Under the pieces are notes generated by a model. That model searched no databases, was not told the DNA's origin, and saw nothing but the letters and a program-made list of their open reading frames with translations. 53,388 nt of DNA, taken from positions 1-53,388 of the forward strand of contig VEFU01000030.1 of the NCBI GenBank assembly GCA_007679095.1, in the 5' to 3' direction. The position numbers and the translations under genes are program-made. This document shows, one piece after another, positions 34,055 to 42,084 of this stretch. Positions within the stretch are counted from its first letter, which is position 1. Each line of letters begins with the position of its first letter. Source of the DNA: Paenibacillus bovis. Its GTDB lineage: Bacteria > Bacillota > Bacilli > Bacillales > Bacillaceae_C.

Positions 34055-34805
34055 TTGCATGTACAGAGAATGTGACGGCTCTGGACTGATTCATGTAGTC
34101 AAAGAAGATTGGTCTGAGGTCATGGTGATATGTAAATGTAGAGAATATAAGGAACTATTGAATCAAATAAAAACTGCTAGAATACCAGATGAATATTTAG
34201 ATAAGAGAATTAGTGATTTCGATACAAAAATCTATCAGGTAGAGAAAAATATGGAAGTGGCTCAATATGCTAAGAAAATTGCTACAAGTTATGTTGAACA
34301 ATATTTAGAGATGGAGGATATGGGTAAAGGGCTATACTTTTACAGTAATACAAAAGGGTCTGGAAAAACACTTTTATCAATTGCTATTGTCAATGAACTT
34401 ATCATCGCGTATAAGATCAAGTCAATTTATATTTCGGTAGTAAATATGCTAAATGAGATGAAGCATTCATTTTCTAATAAAGACCCTAAAGGAAACTTTT
34501 ATAATTTAATAGAATCATTTATGAAAGTTCCAGTGTTAATAATGGATGATCTGGGTGTTGAAAAAACAACAGATTGGTCAGAGGAAGTTCTGACACAAAT
34601 CTTAGATGAGCGAATGAGTTATAAAAGACCAACTATTATTACTTCGAATATGCCAATACGGTTAATCCAAAAGAAGTATCCTGCTGGGAGGATAAAAAGC
34701 CGTATTGAAAAGATGACATTCCCAGTTATTATGCCTGAAGAGAGTGTAAGAGAAATAATATCTAAAAAGGAAAATGAAAAAATAGCAAAGATGTTTTCTA
34801 AATGA
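33957..34805 (+). CDS. DnaC/DnaI-like helicase loader ATPase
   Basis: 282 residues. An N-terminal Cys cluster (CMYRECDGSG ... VICKCREY) may bind zinc, and an AAA+ domain follows: Walker A NTKGSGKTLLS (about residue 130), Walker B VLIMDDLGVE, sensor IITSNMP and a terminal Arg-rich motif KSRIEKM. DnaI/DnaC proteins load the replicative helicase. AGGAGG precedes ATG 33957, inside the previous gene. With the preceding protein it forms a primosome-type module of a plasmid, phage or ICE. Confidence 0.85.
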   Translation: MNKLQDILPKMSISNDIAQPFKKPGRLTKATDDCMYRECDGSGLIHVVKEDWSEVMVICKCREYKELLNQIKTARIPDEYLDKRISDFDTKIYQVEKNMEVAQYAKKIATSYVEQYLEMEDMGKGLYFYSNTKGSGKTLLSIAIVNELIIAYKIKSIYISVVNMLNEMKHSFSNKDPKGNFYNLIESFMKVPVLIMDDLGVEKTTDWSEEVLTQILDERMSYKRPTIITSNMPIRLIQKKYPAGRIKSRIEKMTFPVIMPEESVREIISKKENEKIAKMFSK

Positions 34806-34901
34806 AGTGGTTTAATGTGTTTGATCTCTTAAAATATAGAAAAAGATTGTTAGAATATAGTTGTAACGGTCAAAAAATAGAATTGAATATAGGTCTAATA
34901 A

Positions 34902-34975
34902 GGGAAAACCCCATTTCTATAGAGTGACAGCGAAGTGTGTATGCTGCAGTCTTTTAAAGGTGGTTTTCTCTTTTT
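34902..34975 (+). promoter_or_regulatory. structured leader (attenuator-like) L2
   Basis: GGGAAAACC pairs with GGTTTTCTC-type sequence (34902-34910 with about 34962-34970), with an inner CAGC...GCTG stem, then TTTTT. It lies about 50 nt before the XRE gene and resembles L1 in its outer arms and T-run. Confidence 0.5.
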
Positions 34976-35023
34976 ATTTATCTTGAAGAACACGCATTTA
35001 ACAAAAGGAGGGAAAAATTAAAC

Positions 35024-35236
35024 ATGAAAATCATTGTTAAAGATTCCGATAAACTACGAGCAATGTTAATTGAAAAGGGATTTTCTCAACGTGAGTTTTC
35101 GAGACATACCGGATTAAGTGAAAATTACTTTAACCAAATTGTTAATCATAAGAAAAACCCTAGCCCAGCGGTTGCAAAGAAAATATCAAATCAATTGGGT
35201 TTAGAATTTCATGATGTTTTTCAGATTAAAAAATAA
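35024..35236 (+). CDS. small XRE-family regulator
   Basis: 70 residues, essentially one Cro/CI helix-turn-helix: LRAMLIEKGFSQREFSRHTG, LSENYFNQIVNHKKNPSPAV, AKKISNQLGLEFHDVF. No extra domain. GGAGGG lies about 12 nt before ATG 35024. It sits between the replication and the downstream genes and probably regulates one of them. Confidence 0.8.
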   Translation: MKIIVKDSDKLRAMLIEKGFSQREFSRHTGLSENYFNQIVNHKKNPSPAVAKKISNQLGLEFHDVFQIKK

Positions 35237-35461
35237 AAAGGATAGGATTCAATTTAACCTATAACAAGTATGGTACTTATGTATTAGTGAGCAAGAAGAT
35301 AATTTCCTAACTAGATAATATGGTTAAATTATCGTCTGAAAATCTAAAAAAACTTTTTGTTATCCTCTTCAAATATCAAAAAACGAGGATACAATGTTTT
35401 ACACAAGTCGATGAAGTATATTTTAACAACAAATAAATTTATTAGAGGAGAGAAACAAAAT

Positions 35462-35797
35462 ATGAAATGTTTTGCTTATGTTCGAACTAATAATGGTAAA
35501 AATAAAGAGGTTTCTTTACAAAAACAGACAGGAATAATCGAGGATTTTATTGATCAAAATAATTGGAACTTAGATTCTGTTTATGCGGATATTGGTTCCG
35601 GAAACAATATTAATAAAAACTTTCTTAAAATGATTGAAGATGCACAACAAGAAAAAATCAATGTTATTATTGTGAGCGATCCTTCACGAATTTCAAGAAA
35701 TTCCGATTATCTATCTAATATGGTTGAAAAACTACGTGAAGAATATAAAATTCGTATTATTACAGTAGATTATGGAATTAATACTTTTTTTGCATAA
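35462..35797 (+). CDS. short resolvase-like protein lacking catalytic Ser
   Basis: 111 residues, similar to only the catalytic domain of serine recombinases: MKCFAYVR then TNNGKNKEVSLQKQTGIIED, and VIIVSDPSRISRNSDYL. Active enzymes have YxRVS; here Arg8 is followed by Thr-Asn-Asn, so the nucleophilic Ser is replaced by Asn. DNA-binding parts are absent. It is probably catalytically dead, perhaps a regulator of a recombinase or a decayed gene. GAGGAGAGAAAC precedes ATG 35462, so the longer frame from 35357 is not used. Confidence 0.65.
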   Translation: MKCFAYVRTNNGKNKEVSLQKQTGIIEDFIDQNNWNLDSVYADIGSGNNINKNFLKMIEDAQQEKINVIIVSDPSRISRNSDYLSNMVEKLREEYKIRIITVDYGINTFFA

Positions 35798-35866
35798 TAG
35801 CCTACGTTAATTGTAATTAGAGTTAAAAATCCATTTTTTTGAGTAGTTCTATTATAATATTAGACA

Positions 35867-35905
35867 GAGAAGGCAATTCGACATTAGATGTTCGCCTTCT
35901 CTTTT
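35867..35905 (+). terminator. terminator/leader hairpin L3
   Basis: GAGAAGGC (35867-35874) pairs with GCCTTCTC (35894-35901), with inner ACAT/ATGT pairs, followed by TTTT. It lies about 160 nt before the 36067 gene, within a 270-nt gap otherwise without genes. Confidence 0.65.
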
Positions 35906-36066
35906 CCTATTTTCAAAAATGGAAAAACCGAAAAATAAAGGAGGAATTACAATAATTTAAAAAAGAATTACAAATACCCTTTACAAGTATTGGTGATTTA
36001 TGGTATAACTATTTTAGACAGAAAAATGAAGTTAACACTTTATAAAATATTAGGAGGGTTTCTATT

Positions 36067-36525
36067 ATGAATAGAACAAATGCAGAAAGAAGTAGAATAG
36101 CGACAAATAATCAAAGAGTGTTTCAACGTGATTTATTTTTGGGGGAACAAAAAAGGAATTTAAAATACCTTTCGGAAGTATTCGTAGAAATTGGGTTTGT
36201 CGTTGAAACTGTAGAAATAGATTCAAGAGCAATATTTGCACCAATTGTAAAATTCGTTAACCATGAAAAGAAATCAGTAAAGTTCAATACCCTATTAAGC
36301 ATAATGGGATTGAATAACTTTAGGACGACTCCAAGAGGAAAATTAGTAAAAATTGAGACAGTCCTGAAAAAGAATGTTAACAGAGAAGGTAATAGAAGAA
36401 AACAACACATTAGTAGAATGGCAAAGGTAACACCTTCAGACGTTAAGTTACTAGCAGACCTATTAAGTAGTAAACGTCAACAGATTACTACGTATTTAAA
36501 TGTTACTAGGGAATTAGAAATTTAA
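36067..36525 (+). CDS. unknown basic protein before DUF2325 gene
   Basis: 152 residues, basic, no signal or membrane segment: MNRTNAERSRIATNNQRVFQ, FLGEQKRNLKYLSEVFVEIG, then LLSIMGLNNFRTTPRGKLVK and QHISRMAKVTPSDVKLLADL. The charge suggests nucleic-acid binding. AGGAGGG precedes ATG 36067 and DUF2325 follows after 18 nt, so they share a transcript. No family recognised. Confidence 0.6.
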   Translation: MNRTNAERSRIATNNQRVFQRDLFLGEQKRNLKYLSEVFVEIGFVVETVEIDSRAIFAPIVKFVNHEKKSVKFNTLLSIMGLNNFRTTPRGKLVKIETVLKKNVNREGNRRKQHISRMAKVTPSDVKLLADLLSSKRQQITTYLNVTRELEI

Positions 36526-36543
36526 GAGATGGAGTGAGTAAAT

Positions 36544-36810
36544 ATGAAAAAGGTTGCCATTATTGGTGGTGATAATAAAAAAGGATACGAGGACAAGTTA
36601 AAGACATTAAATTTTGAGTTAAAATATCATGATGGAAGAATAAAAAGAAAAGGGAACAAAAATTATTTCAGCAATTTATTAAAAGATGTTGAATGTGTTA
36701 TAGTTATACTATCAGCTGTATCTCATGGTACAATGTATGCAGTTAAAGATGTTGCAAATAAATTTGGAAAGTGGTTTATCACCGTAGTAAAGGAATTTCT
36801 AGTGTTATAA
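36544..36810 (+). CDS. DUF2325 family protein
   Basis: 88 residues, a Rossmann-like single domain: MKKVAIIGGDNKKGYEDKLK, LKYHDGRIKR, VECVIVILSAVSHGTMYAVK and KFGKWFITV. This is the DUF2325 pattern (VGG...HHDG...VSHxxMWxVK). Function unknown. GATGGAG lies before ATG 36544. The gene ends at a terminator immediately before the methylase. Confidence 0.75.
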   Translation: MKKVAIIGGDNKKGYEDKLKTLNFELKYHDGRIKRKGNKNYFSNLLKDVECVIVILSAVSHGTMYAVKDVANKFGKWFITVVKEFLVL

Positions 36811-36816
36811 ATGCTG

Positions 36817-36839
36817 TCCACGAGAACGTGGCTTTTTAT
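36817..36839 (+). terminator. rho-independent terminator
   Basis: CCACG-AGAA-CGTGG followed by CTTTTTATT: a short stem with a tetraloop. Confidence 0.75.
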
Positions 36840-36914
36840 TAAAAGAAAATTAAAAGGAATTTAAAATACCTTATTGGAATAAAGTTAATACATTGACGAG
36901 GAGTTGTTACTTAT

Positions 36915-38852
36915 ATGGATAACATTGAGTTAAGAGCAAATAAAGCAAGTTGGGCAATTGGCGAACGACTCAGAGGAGAGGTACAGTCTTATCAATACCA
37001 TGAAGTTGGAAGTAAAATTTTTACAGCAAAATTCTTGTTAGTAAATAAAAGTCATTCAATAACTATACCAGATGATATAACGTGGGAAAGAATCAGTTCT
37101 TCTCACTATAATATAGGAAATCTGATTGATGAGTTATTCCATAAGATTGCGCATCACAATGAGTTTAATCTAGATTTACTAAGTAATTTTTCTCTTTCAA
37201 AGATAGGAGACCATGTACTGTATGATTGCCTAATGATTATGGACCAAAGTTCTTTAACAATAGAAGAGTTTCAAGATACAAAATTAACTGGTCAATATTT
37301 CTTACATCTCATACAACGACTAATGGAAAGTGAAGGCAAAGAGTTAGGGGCATCTTTAACACCAGAAGGATTAAATAGACTTATGATACAAATATTAAAA
37401 CCTTCTAATGGCAGTTTGTACGATGGAGCAGCAGGAATTGGAGGATCATTAATTGAAGCTTATCGTTTCAATAATGACATATCAATGTTTGGGCAAGAGA
37501 TAAATGAATCTAATGTTGCTCTAGCGTACATGAACGCAATTACAAATGGAATCGATTTATCACGATTTCAAATTGCAAAAGGTGATACATTATTCTCTCC
37601 CGCATTTATAGAAAATGATAGTAACTTAATGCAGTTTGATTATATTGCGATGAATCAGCCCTTTGGTTTGAAATTAAACAATATACAAATGATGGATTAT
37701 GATCCTTATGGTCGTTTTAGCGGTAGAATGGGGAGAATTAGCAAGACGCATGGTGACTTAGCGTTTTTACAACATACAGTTGCATCAATGAATCAAACAG
37801 GAAAAGCCGCAGTAATAGTTCCCGTAGGAGTATTATCAAGAAGCTCTCATGCTGAAAAGGCATTTAGAGAATATATTGTCAACAATGACTTGATCGAGGC
37901 TATTGTATTATTACCAAATAAACTCTTGTCCTATACAGCGATTCAAACTGTGTTGCTAATATTAAATAATAAGAAGAAATCAAGTAGAAAGCAACAAGTT
38001 TTATTTATAAATGCTGAAGAACAGTTTACAAGCAGAGGTCGCTCACAAAATTATTTAACACAAGGAAATATTGACTCGATTGTTGCTATGTATGAACAAT
38101 CTTCAACAGCCACAGAAGATGTGAAAATTGCTAACTTATCGGAAATTATAGAGAATGAATTTAATCTAAATCCAAATCAATATTTTACAAGCCAAACAGT
38201 AGAAACCCAATTTGGTGATGTCATAATAAATAAAGCTGTTTATGATGAAACGGTTAAAAATAAGAGGACTTTAAAAGAGATAGCCCAATTATCACGTGGA
38301 GTTAACTTACCAGCTAAGAATACAATTAAAGAAGGACAAAAAGGATATAAGGTTATCCAACTAAAGGATGTAGAAAATGGTAAAATAGACTTAGAAAGTA
38401 TTGAAGTAATCCCAGTTAAAAATGCTGAACGTTATATGGTTGAGAGTGGTGATATTATTATTGCTAGTCGTGGAACGGCTTATAAAGTGGCAATCGTTCC
38501 CGACCATAATGAACCTTTAGTACTATCTAATATGTTTATAAGAATTAGAATCAAGGATAAGGCATATAAGCCGGAGTACATTAAGGTTTTCCTTGATAGT
38601 CCAGTTGGTGTGGCTCTCATTGAGGGAATGAAAAAAGGTGGAACGGTAAAAGCATTAACTACACGGGATATTGAGGATATTGAGTTTCCTGATATTGATT
38701 TAAATGATCAACAGGAAATAGTACAGACAGTAAAAGATGCTGAACTGAAATATATGGAGTTGCTCCAACAAGCAAATGAAGTATTAAAGCACGGGAAGTT
38801 AAATGCTTATACTAAGATGGGGCTTAGAAAAGTTATTGAGGAATTGGATTAA
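36915..38852 (+). CDS. N6-adenine methylase-like protein fused to specificity domain
   Basis: 645 residues. A helical N-terminus is followed by an HsdM-like methyltransferase domain (about 130-400): SAM motif LYDGAAGIGGSLIEA near residue 170 and catalytic motif MNQPFGLKL near 246, where the usual NPPF reads NQPF. The C-terminal ~200 residues (from about 440) look like one target-recognition half of HsdS: IAQLSRGVNLPAKN, YKVIQLKDVENGK, GDIIIASRGTA and the helical tail. It might be a single-chain M-S protein. GAGGAG lies before ATG 36915. It precedes a complete type I system on the same strand; activity is uncertain because of the altered motif. Confidence 0.75.
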   Translation: MDNIELRANKASWAIGERLRGEVQSYQYHEVGSKIFTAKFLLVNKSHSITIPDDITWERISSSHYNIGNLIDELFHKIAHHNEFNLDLLSNFSLSKIGDHVLYDCLMIMDQSSLTIEEFQDTKLTGQYFLHLIQRLMESEGKELGASLTPEGLNRLMIQILKPSNGSLYDGAAGIGGSLIEAYRFNNDISMFGQEINESNVALAYMNAITNGIDLSRFQIAKGDTLFSPAFIENDSNLMQFDYIAMNQPFGLKLNNIQMMDYDPYGRFSGRMGRISKTHGDLAFLQHTVASMNQTGKAAVIVPVGVLSRSSHAEKAFREYIVNNDLIEAIVLLPNKLLSYTAIQTVLLILNNKKKSSRKQQVLFINAEEQFTSRGRSQNYLTQGNIDSIVAMYEQSSTATEDVKIANLSEIIENEFNLNPNQYFTSQTVETQFGDVIINKAVYDETVKNKRTLKEIAQLSRGVNLPAKNTIKEGQKGYKVIQLKDVENGKIDLESIEVIPVKNAERYMVESGDIIIASRGTAYKVAIVPDHNEPLVLSNMFIRIRIKDKAYKPEYIKVFLDSPVGVALIEGMKKGGTVKALTTRDIEDIEFPDIDLNDQQEIVQTVKDAELKYMELLQQANEVLKHGKLNAYTKMGLRKVIEELD

Positions 38853-39046
38853 TTAAATCTATGTCAACTTATAAGAAATGATTTTACTAGCAGTCACTTA
38901 TCTATAGGTTTTTTATTAAAAAACAAAAAGATTTCCATTTGTTGTCCCCCATTTCTTTAATACTTCATAAAATGGGGGACCTAATAAACCTATTATATAT
39001 AAATACAGGTAAATATTTTGAGGAATTGAGAAAGGAAAGAAATATT

Positions 39047-40831
39047 ATGACAGAAAATCAACGTAATACACAAACAACGATAAACGTACAAAAACAAGCC
39101 AATTTAATTTGGAACGTTGCTGACATATTAAGAGGGTTATACAAACCACATGAATATGGAAAAGTAATTTTACCCATGACCGTAATAAAGCGTCTACATG
39201 ACACGTTATTACCAACACGTGATCAAGTGCTTAAAGCATCAGAGCATCATAAAGACATGAATGAGGCCTTCCGACATCGTTTTTTAACACAAGCATCGGG
39301 TTATTCCTTCTACAATACTAGCGTATATACATTTGATACATTACTAGCAGACCCGGCCAATATTGAGACAAACTTCCGAGCTTATTTAAACAGCTTCTCA
39401 GATAATATGCTAGATATTTTAGCTAACTTTAAATTCGATGTTGAAATTTCTACATTAGCTGATAATGATGCATTATTTCATGTTATTCAAGAATTTAATA
39501 AAAAGGAATCGTATCTAGGACCAGATAAAGTAACAAGTACAGATATGGGATATATTTTCGAGGAATTAGTTCGTAAGTTTTCAGAGAGTTATAACGAAGA
39601 AGCAGGGGAACATTTCACTAGTCGAGATATTATTTATTTAATGACAGATTTACTCTTAATTGAAGATAAAGATACGTTAACAGGAGAAGATGTCGTAAAA
39701 ACAGTATACGACCAAACAATGGGAACTTCGCAAATGTTATCAGCAATGCAAGAACGCATTCAGGATTTTAACGAAAATGCAGAAGTAAGAACATATGGAC
39801 AAGAATTAAATCCAGAAACATATGCAATTGCTAAAGCTGATACGATGATCCGTGGTGGAAACCCGGACAATATGGCACTAGGGAGTACTCTATCAAATGA
39901 TCAATTTGATGGATATGAATTTGATTACTGTATTTCCAATCCACCTTTTGGAACTGACTGGAAAAGAGATCAAAAGGCTGTAAAGGCTGAACATGGATTG
40001 GGTGAAAATGGACGTTTTAGTGCAGGGCTTCCAAAAATAAGTGATGGTCAACTACTATTTCAATTAAACGGGATTTCAAAGCTAAAAGAGACTGGAAGAA
40101 TGGCTATTATCCATAATGGTTCGGCTTTATTTTCGGGGAATCCCGGTGGTGGAGAAAGTAGTATTCGACAATATGTGATTGAAAATGACTGGCTAGAAGC
40201 AATTGTCCAATTACCAAACGACTTATTTTATAACACAGCTATTCCTACTTATATTTGGGTTATTACAAAAAATAAATCCCCAGAACGACTAGGAAAAATA
40301 CAACTAATTGATGCATCAAACATGTATGAAAAACGAAGAAAAAATATTGGGGAAAAGCGTGTCGATATTTCAGAGGAATGTAGAAATATGATTGTACAAG
40401 CATATGGTGAATTTGATAATAAGGAATATAGATTGGATGAAAAAGTAGTAGAGTCTAAGATTTTTGATAATGAGGATTTTGGTTATACACGTGTTACGGT
40501 TGAAAGTCCACAACGTGATGAAGATGGAAATATCATCTTGAAGAAAAATAAACCTGTAGCGGACTCTAAATTACGTGATACAGAAGACATTCCATTAAAA
40601 GAAGATATTGATGCTTACTTTGAACGTGAAGTATTACCATTTAATTCAGATGCGTGGATGGATCGAAAGAAAGATAAAGTTGGTTATGAAATACCATTTA
40701 CACGTTTGTTCTATAAATATACACAACCCGAACCTTCTGAAGTGATTGCAGAGCGAATAAAAAAGCTAGAGGAATCTATTGTTGCTAACTTCCAAGCGTT
40801 ATCAGGTAAGGATGTGAGTAATGTTGAGTAA
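39047..40831 (+). CDS. hsdM: type I restriction-modification methylase subunit
   Basis: 594 residues from ATG 39047 (MTENQRNTQTT..., with GAAAGGAAAG upstream). HsdM_N-type region: IWNVADILRGLYKPHEYGKV, LPMTVIKRLHD. The methylase domain has EEAGEHFTSRDIIYLMTDLL, SAM motif VYDQTMGTSQMLSAM (about 219-233), YGQELNPETYAIAKADTMI and catalytic SNPPFGTDW near 299. It works with HsdS to methylate adenine in the recognition site. The end overlaps hsdS by 11 nt. The SAM motif departs from DPxxGTGG, which may be a subfamily feature. Confidence 0.92.
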   Translation: MTENQRNTQTTINVQKQANLIWNVADILRGLYKPHEYGKVILPMTVIKRLHDTLLPTRDQVLKASEHHKDMNEAFRHRFLTQASGYSFYNTSVYTFDTLLADPANIETNFRAYLNSFSDNMLDILANFKFDVEISTLADNDALFHVIQEFNKKESYLGPDKVTSTDMGYIFEELVRKFSESYNEEAGEHFTSRDIIYLMTDLLLIEDKDTLTGEDVVKTVYDQTMGTSQMLSAMQERIQDFNENAEVRTYGQELNPETYAIAKADTMIRGGNPDNMALGSTLSNDQFDGYEFDYCISNPPFGTDWKRDQKAVKAEHGLGENGRFSAGLPKISDGQLLFQLNGISKLKETGRMAIIHNGSALFSGNPGGGESSIRQYVIENDWLEAIVQLPNDLFYNTAIPTYIWVITKNKSPERLGKIQLIDASNMYEKRRKNIGEKRVDISEECRNMIVQAYGEFDNKEYRLDEKVVESKIFDNEDFGYTRVTVESPQRDEDGNIILKKNKPVADSKLRDTEDIPLKEDIDAYFEREVLPFNSDAWMDRKKDKVGYEIPFTRLFYKYTQPEPSEVIAERIKKLEESIVANFQALSGKDVSNVE

Positions 40832-42071
40832 GGAAATGAAAGATTCAGGTGTTGAGTGGATTGGGAAAATACCAAGAGATTGGAAAGTAGGAAAGGTTAA
40901 ATTACTGGGGGAATTTATAAATGGATATGCATTTAAACCCTCTGATTGGGGAGATAAAGGCTTACCAATTATAAGAATACAAAATCTATCTAACCCAAAT
41001 AGTTCCTATAATTATTATGAGGGTACTATTGATGAAAAATATATTGTAGAAAAAGGTGATATTTTAATATCTTGGTCTGCAACAATAGATATTTTTATAT
41101 GGGAAAAAGAAGAGGCACTATTAAATCAACATATTTTTAAAGTTATAAAGTCTAATATTGTTGATAAAGGTTTTTTATACTGGGTTATGAAATCAGCTTT
41201 AGTTGAATTATCCAATTATAAACATGGCTCAACTATGCAACATTTAACCCGACCAGTATTCAATAACTTTCCAGTTCCAATACCTAGAATAGAGATTCAA
41301 AAAAATATTAGTAAAATTATTAGCAATTATACTAAAAAAATAGATAAAATCATTAATGACACTAAGCAGTCCCTTGAAGAACTAAAAAAATATAAACAAT
41401 CTATTATCACACAAGCAGTTACAAAAGGTCTAGACCAAAATGTTGAATTGAAAGATAGTGGAATTGAGTGGATAGGCAAAGTACCAGAAACATGGGATGT
41501 TATAAAAATAAATAGATTATTTTCTATAAAAAAGGAAATTGCAAATAAAACGGGTTACGACGTATTATCAGTTACTCAAAGAGGCTTAAAAGTAAAGGAT
41601 ATTACACAGAACGAAGGACAAATGGCAGCTGACTACAGTAAATATCAAATTGTTCAACCTGATGATTTTGTAATGAATCATATGGATTTAATAACAGGTT
41701 GGGTAGATTTAGCAGTACAAGAAGGTGTAACAAGCCCAGACTACAGGGTTTTTTATAATAAACAAAAAGAAATAGTATTTAATAGGTTTTATTTATATGT
41801 CTTTCAAATTTGTTATCTAAACAAGATTTTTTACGGATTAGGACAAGGGGTTTCGAATTTTGGTAGATGGAGATTGCAAACCGATAAGTTTTTAAATTTC
41901 TATCTGCCATTACCAACAATTGAAGAACAAATAGAAATAGTTTCATACTTAGATTCTCAAACAAATAAGGTAGACAGCTTAATTCAAGAAAAAGAAAGAG
42001 CTATAGAAGAACTGGACAAATATAAACAATCTCTCATCTACGAATATGTAACAGGTAAAAAAGAAGTGTGA
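40821..42071 (+). CDS. hsdS: type I restriction-modification specificity subunit
   Basis: 416 residues with two target-recognition domains in tandem, each opening with the same phrase: DSGVEWIGKIPRDWKVGKVK (near residue 6) and DSGIEWIGKVPETWDVIKIN (near residue 212). Each is followed by a helical spacer (KIDKIINDTKQSLEELKKYK and the matching C-terminal KVDSLIQEKERAIEELDKYK). The two domains read the two half-sites of the DNA target. The target cannot be deduced here. Overlaps hsdM by 11 nt. Confidence 0.92.
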   Translation: MLSKEMKDSGVEWIGKIPRDWKVGKVKLLGEFINGYAFKPSDWGDKGLPIIRIQNLSNPNSSYNYYEGTIDEKYIVEKGDILISWSATIDIFIWEKEEALLNQHIFKVIKSNIVDKGFLYWVMKSALVELSNYKHGSTMQHLTRPVFNNFPVPIPRIEIQKNISKIISNYTKKIDKIINDTKQSLEELKKYKQSIITQAVTKGLDQNVELKDSGIEWIGKVPETWDVIKINRLFSIKKEIANKTGYDVLSVTQRGLKVKDITQNEGQMAADYSKYQIVQPDDFVMNHMDLITGWVDLAVQEGVTSPDYRVFYNKQKEIVFNRFYLYVFQICYLNKIFYGLGQGVSNFGRWRLQTDKFLNFYLPLPTIEEQIEIVSYLDSQTNKVDSLIQEKERAIEELDKYKQSLIYEYVTGKKEV

Positions 42072-42084
42072 GGGGGTATGAGTT

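Noticed and set aside
39709-39732. HsdM SAM motif taken as proof of inactivity
   Set aside because: DQTMGTSQ differs from the common DPxxGTGG, but I believe variants of this kind occur in otherwise normal HsdM proteins, so no loss of function is claimed.
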